From contig JAJLRJ010000013.1 of assembly GCA_024195265.1 (NCBI GenBank), positions 2,861,075-2,925,074 of the forward strand: a stretch of 64,000 bases of DNA. Direction: 5' to 3'. Below the pieces are notes generated by a model. The model was not told where the DNA came from. It did not search any database and saw nothing but the letters and a program-made list of their open reading frames with translations. Shown piece after piece: positions 34,491-46,718 of the stretch. Position 1 is the stretch's first letter; every line of letters starts with the position of its first letter. The stretch is from Dendrophyllia cribrosa. Taxonomy: Eukaryota > Cnidaria > Anthozoa > Scleractinia > Dendrophylliidae. The position numbers were made by a program, and so were the translations under genes.

Positions 34491-34652
34491 TTAAAAGCCC
34501 AGTATCAACCAAAATGCATTGCGCGCCCAATGCCTCGACGATTGCATTTAACGCAGTTGAAAATTCCCGAAAGAGCCAATCACGAGCGAGTTCGTCATTT
34601 GAAAACAAAAACCATCGACCGCAAAGCCGAATGGGTGATACTGGGCCTTTAA
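34491..34652. mobile_element. TTAA-flanked foldback MITE (copy A only, empty site in copy B)
   Basis: TTAA at 34491-34494 and 34649-34652; inverted ends AAGCCCAGTATCA / TGATACTGGGCCT. Copy B has the uninterrupted CTTGTCAGTTAAACTTCGC with a single TTAA (60289-60292), a direct empty site. A TTAA duplication is the hallmark of piggyBac-type transposition. Confidence 0.85.
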
Positions 34653-35725
34653 ACTTCGCATCTTGCTTTGTTCAACTATAGTTCATCTTCAGCGAATCCT
34701 GAAAGAATCAAATAAAGCAAACGAGAATGTATAAACAGAGGAACCTTACAACGGACAGTTTCTAGTACTAGTGGAACCTCGATTTTACGAAGTGGCATGG
34801 GACTGGGGAAACTGGTTCGTTATATCGAGGGTTCGTTACATCGTAAACTTCGTTATAACGAATTTGCGGAAAAACAACCAAAATGTTCGTAAGATAGAGG
34901 TATAATTAATAATTGTTTTGTAACGGTATTACGTTTTTCCGGATCTTAACAAATAACATTTGCACTTTAATGCCTGTATGAATCGAAGCCACAGTACACT
35001 GCAAATATAACTACGGCACTGGAAAACTGTTCACGTTATACCTTTTCCCAATAGCACAGACTGTTGGTCTGTTCCGCATTCATCTTTTGACGCGCGTTGA
35101 CGTTAAGGTAGTAGATCTGCTATAAACATGTCCATTTGAAAGAATTATTTCTTAAATGTCAAAGAACATTCCGAAATAAAAATTACATACGCTTATTAAG
35201 CGAGACCTGAACTTTCAGAAAAGTGAAATCCGAGGTGTCAATTTTCACACCTAAGGTGTGAATTCCAATTTACATCGCAGGCTCAGAAAAACAAGGATTG
35301 CAGATTTCTAGCTTTTCCTTGATAGTTACGAATAAAAAATAGATTGGAACCGATTCATACTTAGAATGTTTAGTTACCTTTTTTTCCCGGGATTTGACAT
35401 CAATTTATTCTTGAGATATGGCGGTCTAAATTTTTTGTAATATCCCCTAACTTTAAGCGACCGCCAGAAATTCCAAAATGTTCCCTTAAGTCCCGGGTAT
35501 TGAAGTCGTATTTCCTCAACATTATACAAATAAACCTGGCAAGTTTCAATGAGATATTATAAGTCTTCATCGTTCCACATCAATTTGTTTTCAGTACGAT
35601 CTATCATGGCTACAAAATCGGCTATAATATTCGTCGCGATACGTTCTTTCTTCGTCGCCATATTGAATTCTTACGAGTAAACCGCTGTTCGTATTGTCTG
35701 TTGCGACTTAGACCCGATTAGTATA

Positions 35726-35880
35726 GGTAATCATACGGTTTCGAGTTCAATTTGGGATTAATTTGCACGAGTGAGTTTTTCAAAAAGCTCAAAATTGTAC
35801 GAGCCGATTTGAGCTTTTTAAAAAACTCACAAGTGCAAATTAATCCCAAATTGAACGAGAAAACCGTATGATTACTTATT
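35726..35880. repeat. foldback repeat inside the pogo-like element
   Basis: Arms GGTAATCATACGGTTT and complement, with inner pair TTAATTTGCAC / GTGCAAATTAA and GAGTTTTTCAAAAAGCTC. Followed by A/T homopolymer runs to about 36005 and by unrecognised sequence to 37130 containing a CCAATCAG box and two ATGGCGG-type patches. Confidence 0.6.
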
Positions 35881-37257
35881 AATAATTATACATGAAAAAA
35901 TTTGCATCCATTTTTGTTTGGAAATTTTTTTTTTTTTTTGCAAAAATTTTTTTGGGATTTTTTTTTCTTTTTTTGGCCAAAAAAAAGGAAAAAAAATTTT
36001 TTTTTCGATTTGTAATTTGCACTGGTGTTACACGTTTTGTATTGGTGTTACACTTGAACTGCACTGCTTTTAGCCAATCAGAATCGAGTAAATTTTTCAT
36101 GTATATTATTACAACACGAAAGGCGACGATTCGCGTCGGATTTCCAATATGGCGGCGTAAACAATGACGTCGTTCATAGCAACCAAAAGAAATGCGAGAC
36201 TTCGGTGGATGAGTACAACGGATGTTATGCGTAGTACGCTACTGTGCACGAATGTTCGAGATACCACGCGATCCCACGCGAAAGTGTGTTTGTCGAGCAT
36301 TCTCGGTTTCGAGAAAAAAAATATGGCGGAAGATACGGGAGAAACAACGGCAAGACGGGAGAACGAACGCGCGTAGCTATCTCCAACGAAGAATTAATTG
36401 CCCTCAGGTTGGGAGATTACAAAACTTAGTGAAGGGTTTCGCTTCGTCTGGTCGTCCGAAGAAGTGGCCAAATTCCTCGCGACGAAAAGAACCTCTGCAT
36501 ATAAAATGCTTGAAGGCGCCTTGCTCCGATAAAACTACAAATCGGTTGCCCTTGCCCACTACTTATCCGAATTAAAGTGGGAACAACAAGCGACGGTGCC
36601 TTTAGCTCATCAGAAAAGCGGGTAGCTATTCCGTACAACATGCAGAAAAAGTAAGAAATCTCTTGGAAACCGTCAATATTTCCCATCGCATAAGTTAGGC
36701 TTATTTGTGTTACTGCTAATTGTGCTTCCTTGATTAATTTGTAAAGATAGCTTTTAAGCACTTCACGTCGATTTCAATTCATATAATTGCATTGAGAATT
36801 TCATAGAGTGGTTAGAATATGAAAATTGCACTGCGAGTTCTCGTGTGAAATATACAACTCTTACACGTGGCTGTTGCGCTTGTTGTTCTAAATACGCATG
36901 CGTCAACTCGAAGAATCCAACATGGCGTCCCAAAATGGCGACCTTCGCAACGGAATTTCGGCCGTAGATATCTCTGCTTATAGTTGAAAATAAGCCGTAA
37001 TATTTTGGATTTATGTACTACTTAACATAAACTTTTAATTTATTAAACTTTTGGATATGGTTTATTTTTGACCGTATAGCAGTTCCACTACCTTAAATCG
37101 TTATATCGGGGTAATTTTACGTTTGGGCTGCCGGATTGTGTTCGTTATAACGAGGATTTCGTTGTATCGAGGTTCTGTTCCATACATTTTACTTGTAATT
37201 TTGCCAGGCTGAAGAATATCGTTCGTTATACCGAGGACTTCGTTATATAGAGGTTCG

Positions 37258-38564
37258 TTAAAAGCCCATCTGCACTTACCGTGATGCACCGCGCATTGTT
37301 TATTTTGATTTGGACCCAGATAAATGCGATCTCTCGCGAAGTGAAATTTTTGCCTCTCATCTCCAGGAAGAAATGAACACTGAGTTTGAAATTTCGTTCG
37401 ACATTAATTTTAAAATTTATAAGTCTTAAGAAGCGGTCCTGTTAGATATCAAAAGCCCGTATAACATGTCTCGCATTTTGTCTGGGCCGCTCAACCCGCC
37501 TTTAATAATGTAGCTCCAGGCAACTCCAGTCGCCAAGGCAGTTTCCTCCGCTTCGAAAGTTCGCATCGAAAACATTTTCACGTTGTGGGACGCGGTAAAC
37601 CTTCTGCTATTTTTACCGAAAGTTTAAGGTCGATGCCGCTTAAAACGAAACCTCCAGCGAGCCGAGAAGTGTTTGTATTTTTTGGGCTGTTCTCCAGTCG
37701 GCGTATCTGATTTACATGAGGCATAATTAATGAGCTCCGCTGGCGGAGGAAGTTTTATCGGCTTCAGAAGTTTGCATCGAAAAAAAATCGACGGCTAGGG
37801 ATGGGGAAAACCTCCTTCAACTTCCATGGAATATTTCACATAGTTGCTGGAAAACACGACTCCGCCGGCTAGCCGAGAAGTTTAAGCTTTTTTGTTGTTG
37901 ACATCTCCAGGTTCCGGTCGAACGGTCACGGTTATCGATGGAAAGATTCAAATGTCAACTCACAGTATCTGGAAAACGAATGCACCACTTTCATAATGGC
38001 GGCCGATTTATTTATTCTTTTATATGTATGTTAATTAGCCTCACCGGCCTCGTTGGCGTGTGCAAAATTCAAAAGAATTTTTACTCTAAAACGAGGCCGG
38101 TGAGGCTAATTAACATACATATAAAAGAATAAATAAATCGGCCGCCATTATGAAAGTGGTGTATGTACTAAAAAATTACAGTGAAAAGATTTGAAGATAA
38201 ATCTTAACTAGTAGGCAATCTAATATACCTATTTCCTTTCCACGGACGACCGAATTTCTGAGCCAAACCTTCTGAAGGTTCTCGTTTCTTGACAGCCGGC
38301 CTCGAGCCTTCGGCGGCGTTGCTTAGAAAACGTATCAGTAACGATGGAAAATAAAAGAAAACAGACAAAAACAAGATGCAATGACTTGAATATGAACTAA
38401 ATATTTGAAAGAAATGATCTTGAAGTTAATAGACGATACAGATTCACCGATGTAAACGAGTTGTTTTAGGAATCAAACTTCACCGGCACAAAACTAGAAT
38501 TTCTGGGGCCACGAAATTCTAGAACGCCCGCAATGAATCACGGTAAGTGCGGATGGGCCTTTAA
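37258..38564. mobile_element. 1.3-kb TTAA-flanked element nested in the right terminus of the pogo-like element
   Basis: TTAA at 37258-37261 and 38561-38564; inverted ends AAGCCCATCTGCACTTACC / GGTAAGTGCGGATGGGCC. Joining the flanks across one TTAA gives GAGGTTCGTTAAATCGAAG, the expected continuous pogo-like terminus, so the nesting is well supported. Contains a large foldback at 37981-38163. No protein recognised. Confidence 0.75.
37981..38163. repeat. foldback repeat with ~70-bp arms
   Basis: Arms CACCACTTTCATAATGGCGG...GGCCTCGTT and complement, near-identical, separated by about 35 bp. Confidence 0.75.
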
Positions 38565-38659
38565 ATCGAAGTTCCACTGTACTGACAGTTTTCAAGATGC
38601 TATTCACTGCTTTTGTGGCTTAGTGAACTATATGATAAACAACCGCGTATGTGCGCTAC

Positions 38660-38685
38660 AGTGATGATGATGATGATGGTGATGG

Positions 38686-38716
<31 letters not shown>

Positions 38717-38885
38717 GATGATGATGGTGATGACGATGATGGTGATGATGATGATGATGGTGATGGTGATGATGATGGTGATGATGATGATGAGGATGAT
38801 GATGAGGATGATGATGACGATGATGATGATGATGGTGATGATGATGATGATGATGATGATGAGGATGATGATGATGAACGGGCAC
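38660..38885. repeat. GAT/GGT trinucleotide microsatellite
   Basis: About 220 bp of (GAT)n interrupted by GGT and GAC; open in all frames as poly-Met, poly-Asp or (minus) poly-His. The matching place in copy B (60582-60640) has a pure, shorter array. Confidence 0.92.
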
Positions 38886-39109
38886 AGAAATAACCAAAGA
38901 GTTATGTTTTTAAATATATTCCTCCCGTAATTTCTGATTTCCGAGACGCACTCATATCCCTCGTATGCGCACGTCGCAATATCGCGCCTGAAGTTCCTCT
39001 TGTGCCAAAAATATAGGCTAAGTTAAATGAGTTAAGTAAAACAATCCTTGAATTATTTAAAAACCTAAAAATAAGCAATTCCTAAAAGTGCTCTTGGAAG
39101 GGAAAAGTT

Positions 39110-39437
39110 TCACCCTTTCACTCCTGGAGTCAATTATGTCAGTTATGTCAATCATGTCAATTATTTTAATTATATCAATCATGTCAATTATGTTGATTAT
39201 ATCAATTATGTCGATTATGTCAATTATGTCAGTTATGTTAATTATGTCAATTATGTCCATTACTTCAGTTTTATTTAAGTCTGTGGATTAAATCCTATGG
39301 CGTGACCATTCAAATGAAACTTCTCTCACTGGCAGTACTATTACATGGTACCATTTGTTTTTTTAATATTTTACAAAATAAAATTTGGATTTTTCTTGAA
39401 TTTTTACTTTTGGCACTCTAAGAGTTAAAGGGTTGAG
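39110..39437. repeat. TTAACCC-type element with one 88-bp unit and a 9-bp minisatellite
   Basis: Starts CACCCTTTCACTCCTGGAG, contains an ATGTCAATT-type 9-bp tandem (39136-39265), one unit with ATCCTATGGCGTGACC, and ends GGCACTCTAAGAGTTAAAGGG. It is the reverse orientation of the intron-3 element of PUM3. The copy B equivalent is at 61470-61725. Confidence 0.7.
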
Positions 39438-39462
39438 AGTTGGAAAACGTCTTTCACCTTAC

Positions 39463-39565
39463 CTCTTAATTACACAACAGACAGCTATTACTAACATGAT
39501 AAACCCAAGGCACACCAGACCAACAGCCACAGACAGCAGGATAATAATCGCCTTGCGTTCAGTTT
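39463..39565 (-). CDS. transmembrane exon of mucin-like copy A
   Basis: 103 nt with acceptor CAG and donor GTAAGG on the minus strand; with one carried base it encodes ETERKAIIILLSVAVGLVC and continues GFIMLVIAVCCVIK, a clear single membrane helix flanked by charged residues. It differs from the copy B exon by few, mostly conservative changes (A/V, I/V, M/V types). Confidence 0.8.
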
Positions 39566-39774
39566 CTGAAATGAACAAATAAGAATCAGTTTATATATGG
39601 TAGCTATCCGACCATTTCACCTATACACTCAAGTGTCGGACCAGGGCAGAAGCTCGGAGGACCCACTCTCCCACCCCTATTTTGCCAAACAATCAGGCCC
39701 CAAGGGCCGAAAAAATGTTTCAGTTTGCAACATCACTCTACCTCCTCCCCTCTCCCAGGAGAAGTGTCCTTTTT

Positions 39775-40400
39775 AATGGAGGTGTCTCTTTAATAGAGGT
39801 GATAATAACAAAGATTATATGAGCGTATTGCCGGCCGGGACCAGGAGAAGTGTCCCTTTTATAGAGGTGTAATTACAAAGATTGTATGAGCGTTTTGCCG
39901 ACCGGGACCAGGAGAAGTGTCTCCTTAATGGAGGTGTCCCTTTAATAGAGGTGATAATCACAAAGGTGATTGTTTTGCCGGCCGGGACCAGGCGAAGTGT
40001 CTCCTTAATGGAGGTGTCCCTTTAATAGAGGTGATAATAACAAAGGTGAGTGTTTTGCCTGCCTGGAGCAGGCGAAGTGTCTCCTTAATGGAGGTGTCCC
40101 TTTAATAGAAGTGATAATCACAAAGGTGAGTGTTTTGCCGGCCGGGAGCAGGCGAAGTGTCTCCTTCATGGAGGTGTCCCTTTAATAGAAGTGATAATCA
40201 CAAAGGTGAGTGTTTTGCCGGCCGGGAGCAGGCGAAGTGTCTCCTTAATGGAGGTGTCCCTTTAATAGAGGTGATAATCACAAAGGTGAGTGTTTTGCAG
40301 GCCGGGACCCGGAGAAGAGTACCTTTAATAGAGATGATAATCACAAAGGTGAGTGTTTTTCCGGCCGGGACCAGGAGAAGCGTCTCCTTAATGCAAGTGT
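39775..40400. repeat. ~81-bp minisatellite in intron 2 of mucin-like copy A
   Basis: About seven units with GTGTTTTGCCGGCCGGGAC and GTCCCTTTAATAGAGGTG; period about 81 bp (40048, 40128, 40209). The same intron of copy B has an independent expansion with an 86-bp period. Small open frames across it are shadows. Confidence 0.85.
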
Positions 40401-40474
40401 CCCAAAGTAGGGGTTCCATTGAATGATGCAAAAATTCACCAACGAGCAACATAGAAGAATGACAAAATACGTAC

Positions 40475-43400
40475 CATCGATGTTGACACTGATGGTGGCA
40501 ATGATGTTGACACTGATGATGACACCGATGTTGACACTGATGATGACACCGATGTTGACACTGATGGTGGCAATGATGTTGACACTGATGATGACACCGA
40601 TGTTGACACTGACTCTGACACTGATGGTGACACTGACGGTGAAATTGACTGTGACACTGACGTTGACAATGATAGTGACACTGATGGGGGCACTGACTGT
40701 GACATCGATGTGGAAAATGATAGTGACATAGATGCTGACACCGATGGTGGCACTGACTGTGACATCGATGTTGACGGCACTGATGGTGACATTGACATTG
40801 ACTTCGGTGGTGGCATTGACTGTGACATCGATAGTGACACTGATGGTGAAATTGATGTTGTCACTGATGGTGGCAATGATGTTGACACTGATGATGACAC
40901 CGATGTTGAAACTGATGATGACATTGATGTTGACACTTATGGTGACACTGACTCTGCCATCGATGTTGACACTGATGGTGGCAATGATGTTGACACTGAT
41001 GATGACACCGATGTTGACACTGACTCTGACACTAATGTTGAAACTGATGGTGAAATTGACTGTGACACTGACGTCGACAATGATAGTGACACTGATGGTG
41101 GCACTGATTGTGACATCGATGTGGAAAATGATAGTGACATAGATACTGACACCGATGGTGGCACTGACTGTGACATCGATGTTGACGGCACTGATGGTGA
41201 CATTGACATTGACTTCGGTGGTGGCATTGACTGTGACATCGATAGTGACACTGATGGTGATATTGATGTTGACATTGATGGTAGCACTGATGTTGATACT
41301 GATGGTGACATTGACTGTGACACCGATGTTGACACTGATGGTGATACTAACTCTGACAGCGATGTTGACACTGATGGTGACATTGATGTTGACACTGATG
41401 GTGACCCTGACTTTGACATCGATGTTGACAATGATGGTGACGAGGAAAGTGACATTGATGTTGACACTGATGGTGACATTGATGTTGACACTGATGGTGG
41501 TACTGATGTTGACCCTGACTTTGACGTCAATGTTGACACTGATGGTGACATTAATGTTGACACCGATGGTGGCACTGACAGTGACATCAGTATTGACACT
41601 GATGGGAACCCTGACGTTGACACAGCTGGTGACCTTGACTGTGACATCGATGACACTGATGGTGATGATACTGGCACTGATGTTGACACTGATGGTGACA
41701 TTGACTGTGACACTGATGTTGACACTGATAGTGGCACTGACAGTGCCATCAGTGTTGACACTGATGGTGATGTTGATGTTGACACAGATGGTGACCTTGA
41801 CTGTGACATCGATGTTGACACTGGTGCCAATGATGCTGTCACTGATGGAGATGATGATGCTGGCACTAATGTTGACACTGATGGTGACATTGACTGTGAC
41901 ACTGATATTGACACTGATGGTAGCACTGAAACTGACACTGATGTTGACACTGATAGCGACACTGACTTTGACATTGATCTTGACACTGATGGTGACCTTA
42001 ATTGTGACTCTAATGTTGACACTGATGAAGACATTGACTGTGACATCGATGTTGATACTGATGGTGACATTGATGTTGACTTTGATGGTGGCACTGACTG
42101 TGACATCGATGTTGACACTGATGATAAAATTGATGTTGACACTGATAGGGGCAGTAACAGTGACATAGATGTTGAAACTGATGGTATTGCTGATGTTGAC
42201 GCAAATGGTGACATTGACTGTGACATCGATGTTGACACAGATGGTGACAGTGATGTTGACACTGATGGTGCCACCGATGTTGATACTGACTGTGACATCG
42301 ATGTTGACACTGATGGTGACAATGATGATGACACCGATGGTGACACTGATGTTGACACCGATGGTAACATTGATGTTGACACTAATGGTGACACTGACTC
42401 TGACACCGATGGTGGCACTGATGTTGACACTGATGGTAACATTGATGTTGACACTAATGGTGACACTGACTCTGACACCGATGTTGACACTGATGGTGAA
42501 ATTGACAGTGAAGCCGATGCTGATGTTGACACTGATGGTGACAATGATGTTGACACTAACAATGATGTTGATAGTGATGGTGGCACTGACTGTGACACCG
42601 ATGTTGACACTGATGGTGAGATTGATGTTTGTGATGATGGTGACATTGGTGACAGTGATGATGGTGACATTGACTGTGACATCGATAGCAACACTGATGG
42701 TGATATGGTGGTTGACACCGATGGTGGCACTGACTGTGACATCGATGTTGACACTGATGGTGACAATGATGTTGACACTGGTGGTGGCACTGATGTTAAC
42801 ACTGATGGTGACATTGATGTTGATACTGATGGTGACACTGACTCTGACACCGATGTTGACACTGATAGTGACGTTGACTGTGAAACTGATGGCACTGACT
42901 GTGATGCCAATCTTGACACTGAAGGTGACATTGACTTTGAAACTGATGTTGAGACGGAAGGTGACATTGACTGTGACATCCATGTTGACACTGATGCTGA
43001 CAGTGATGGTGACATTGATGTTGACAAAGATGGTGACGTTGACTGTGAAGCAGATGCTGATGTTGACACTGATGTTGACACTGACGGTGGTACTGACTGT
43101 GTCATCGATGTTGACACTGATGGTGCCAATGATGCTGACACTGATGGTGATGATGATGCTGGCACTGATGTTGACACTGATGGTGACATTGACTGTGACA
43201 CTGATGTTGACAATGATATCGACACTGACTTTGACACTGATCTAGACACTGATGGTGATCTTAACTGTGACTCTGATGTTGACACTAATGGTGACATTGA
43301 CTGTGACATCGATGTTGACACTGATGATGGCATTGATGTTGACTTTGTTGGTGGCACTGACTGTGAAATCGATGTTGACACCGATTGTAAAATTGATGTT

Positions 43401-45177
43401 GACACTGATGGGGGCAGTGACAGTGACATCGATGTTGACACTGATGGTAATGCTGATGTCGAAACAAATGGTGACATTGACTCGGACATCAATGTTGACA
43501 CTGATGGTGACAATGATGATGACACTGATGGTGACAATGATGTTGACACTGATGGTGGTACTGATGTTGACACTGACTGTGACATCGATGTTGACAATGA
43601 TGGTGACAATGATGTTGACACTGGTGGTGGCACTGATGTTGACACTGATGGTGACATTGATGTTGATACTGATGGTGACACTGACTCTGACACCGATGTT
43701 GACACTGATAGTGACGTTGACTGTGAAACTGATGGCACTGACTGTGATGCCAATCTTGACACTGAAGGTGACATTGACTTTGAAACTGATGTTGAGACTG
43801 AAGGTGACATTGACTGTGACATCCATGTTGACACTGATGCTGACAGTGATGGTGACATTGATGTTGACAAAGATGGTGACGTTGACTGTGAAGCAGATGC
43901 TGATGTTGACACTGATGTTGACAATGATGTTGACACTGACGGTGGTACTGACTGTGTCATCGATGTTGACACTGATGGTGCCAATGATGCTGACACTGAT
44001 GGTGATGATGATGCTGGCACTGATGTTGACACTGATGGTGACATTGACTGTGACACTGATGTTGACAATGATATCGACACTGACTTTGACACTGATCTAG
44101 ACACTGATGGTGACCTTCACTGTGACTCTGATGTTGACACTAATGGTGACATTGACTGTGACATCGATGTTGACAGTGATGATGGCATTGATGTTGACTT
44201 TGTTGGTGGCACTGACTGTGAAATCGATGTTGACACTGATTGTAAAATTGATGTTGACACTGATGGGGGCAGTGACAGTGACATCGATGTTGACACTGAT
44301 GGTAATGCTGATGTTGAAACAAATGGCGACATTGACTCGGACATCAATGTTGACACTGATGGTGACAATGATGATGACACTGATGGTGACAATGATGTTG
44401 ACACTGATGGTGGTACTGATGTTGACACTGACTGTGACATCGATGTTGACAATGATGGTGACAATGATGTTGACACTGGTGGTGGCACTGTTGTAGACAC
44501 TGATGGTGACATTGATGTTGACACTGATGGTGACACTGACTCTGACACCGATGTTGACACTGATGGTGATGTTGACTGTGAAACTGATGATGACACAGAT
44601 TGTGATGCCAATCTTGACACTGATGGTGACATTGACTGTGACATCGATGTTGACACTGATGCTGACAGTGATAGTGACATTGATGTTGACAAAGATGGTG
44701 ACGTTGACTATGAAGCATATGCTGATGTTGACACTGATGGTGAAAATGATGTTGACACTGATGGTGGCACTGACTGTGTCATCGATGTTGTTACTGATGG
44801 TGACATTGATGTTGACTTCAATGGTGGCACTGACTGTAACATCGATGTTGACACTGATGGTGACATTGATGTTGATGCCAATGGTGAAGTTGACTGTGAC
44901 ATCGATGTTGACACTGATGGTGACAATGATGTTGACATTAATTGTGATGTTGACATTGATAGTGACACTGACTGTGACACCGATGTTGACATTGATGTTG
45001 ACACTGATGGTGGCACTGACTGTGACATCAATGTTGACACTGATGGTAACATTGATGTTGACACCGATGGTGACATTGACTGTGACATTGATGTTGACAT
45101 TCATAGTGACATTGAATGCGAAGCAGATGCCGAATTCGACATAGAAGTTGACATTGATGCTGAAATCGACATTGAGC
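40475..45177 (-). pseudogene. giant Ser-X repeat exon of mucin-like copy A
   Basis: 4,703 nt. In the splice-defined frame it reads almost entirely as Ser at every second position with Met, Val, Thr, Pro, Gln or Leu between (SVSTSMSPSVSTS-type). Basic period 6 bp with 18- and 54-bp blocks; a higher-order unit of about 843-855 bp is repeated (anchors at 42761, 43604, 44459). Four stops and a length that is not a multiple of three mark it as broken relative to copy B. The plus strand is open for about 1,581 codons (40455-45200) as Asp-rich repeats, and a third frame reads as Asn/Ile/Val/Thr. Confidence 0.7.
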
Positions 45178-45873
45178 CTAAATTAAAAAGACAAAAATAA
45201 TGATTTACTGTTAGACTTAAACTAAATCTTTTATATCCTTTAAAGTCGTTTCGCTTTATATTAAACTTATGTTCGTTTACTGATTTACGTGTATATAAAT
45301 CCCACTTAAGAATTATGAAGTGGCAAACCTCTCCTTTAAGAATGGTTTTGCAAAATGTTTGTTATAGTTTTCCGTTTAAGTTCCAGAATTAAATTGACAA
45401 ACTACGCGCTAAGAGCTTTAGCCAATCAGTATAAACGCGCTGATTTTTCAACCAATCAGACGCAAAATCAAAACTAATCGTCAATTTTGTTAAGCGTGTT
45501 TTTCCCGCGCATGAGACCGATTGCACGTCGTGGCTTCGAGTTCCTTTTGGATCATTCGCTCGTATCACGGTTTCTCAAAAAATCAATTTCTTTACAAAAT
45601 GGACGTCTCGACCATAATAATAATAATAATAATAATAATATCAACAATAAGTGAATATTTTGTCAGGATAACCCATCAGTGCAAAAACTAAGCATTGTTA
45701 TCAATGGGATCCTGTTACAATAAAAATAATAAAAATGAAATATTTAACCTAAAAATATAGTATGTACAGAGGTAATCTCAAAAGTAAAGTATAAGATAGT
45801 TAGGTTACATAAAACAATCGTTCAAATGTTGCTTAACTCTCGGTCGTACAAGGGAGGGGGGTGTGGATGCCCT

Positions 45874-45895
45874 CCCCCCCCCCCCCCCCCCCCCC
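45874..45895. repeat. 22-nt C homopolymer
   Basis: Pure C run within a G/C-rich patch (GGGAGGGGGGTGTGG just before it). Confidence 0.9.
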
Positions 45896-46718
45896 ACTAC
45901 CGTTCCCTTAAGGTTTTTCTCGGATTCTTAAGAGCATTTATTGTTGGCACATGTCGTTTTCGGTAGCTGTTCAATTATCCTTTTGACACATTTTGGTAAA
46001 GTTTGGCGACAACTGGTTGCTATTGTAACAAGATATGACGTCATAAGCAGCATGAGGTCAAAATACGTATAAAATCCTACCCAAAGCAGCAAAATGTTTG
46101 GTTGTATCATATTTTACAACTCTAGCAAAAATATTTGCAATTGGCTCATTTTTCCGATAACGTTGATTATTTAGTATAATAATAAAAATAATAATAATAA
46201 TTCAGATATGCATGTTTAATAGCCACATTTATTTGAAGTTTGTCCCCTTTGAATGGATTTATATTGCGCAGTCTTCATGAGTTTATGATCGACTGCGCAT
46301 TACATCGAGTTAATAAAAATAAAAATCTATACAAGGTATAACTAATTCTAAGTGATAATAATTAGAAAAAAAAATCCAAGATGGCGGCCATATTGTCGGC
46401 CGTTTTGGATGACGTCACGGACCCCAGCAGCGATACAACCCATAATATTTACCTTATCTTGTAGAGCACATCACAAGCTATCTATTGGATGTAAAATATT
46501 TTCGAAATTTTGTAACACCGCAAAAACTCAAGGGGGGGTTGTATTATAATCTGATTTAATCCGAGTGCATTTTTCATGATACGTAATATTTTCATAATTA
46601 CATAGCTGAGATTTCATGTGTATCGATATGTCTAGTATCTATATTTTCTTGCCACTTAATTTATCACACGAAATGAAACGTGCTTTCTTTTTTCCAGTTC
46701 TGACGAGTTTAGCGTCCT

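Larger units (their letters stand above)
34768..38579. mobile_element. 3.8-kb pogo/Tigger-like element (copy A only)
   Basis: Ends CTAGTGGAACCTCGATTT and AAATCGAAGTTCCACTG (inverted), flanked by TA at 34766-34767 and 38580-38581. Copy B reads straight through as TTCTAGTACTGACAG with one TA (60411-60412). Subterminal CGTTATAACGA and CGTTATATCGAGG motifs match pogo/Tigger termini. No transposase frame is recognisable, so it is non-autonomous. It carries nested elements at 35726-35880 and 37258-38564. Confidence 0.8.
32895..45225. repeat. segmental duplication, copy A
   Basis: Aligns with 58422 to the window end in the same order and orientation: the shared block GAGATGGTCGCTCCCCTGTC and the ~650-bp downstream sequence, the tail exon, the (GAT)n region, the TM exon, a minisatellite, the Ser-X exon and its upstream TTACTGTTAGACTTAAAC. 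The offset at the left edge is 25,527 bp. Differences are mostly insertions present in only one copy. Confidence 0.85.

Noticed and set aside
36164..36575. Short plus-strand frames starting MTSFIATK or MAEDTGETT as a host exon
   Set aside because: No splice-supported structure and no recognisable domain; they lie inside a pogo-like element found only in copy A. Could be captured DNA but not supportable as a gene.
38613..38930. Poly-Met, poly-Asp and poly-His frames
   Set aside because: Translations of a GAT trinucleotide microsatellite; the same applies at 60583-60732.
40341..42983. 880-codon Asn/Ile/Val/Thr-rich frame on the minus strand
   Set aside because: It is a shadow frame of the 6-bp repeat. 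It could join the TM exon in phase at its end, but not the signal exon at its start, and it is interrupted by stops between 42984 and 43242 and between 43827 and 44097.
40455..45200. Asp-rich calcium-binding or coral acid-rich protein on the plus strand
   Set aside because: No signal peptide, no start near the upstream stop, C-terminus made of the complement of a splice acceptor, and the minus strand offers phase-matched exons including a membrane helix. Kept only as a finding to test.
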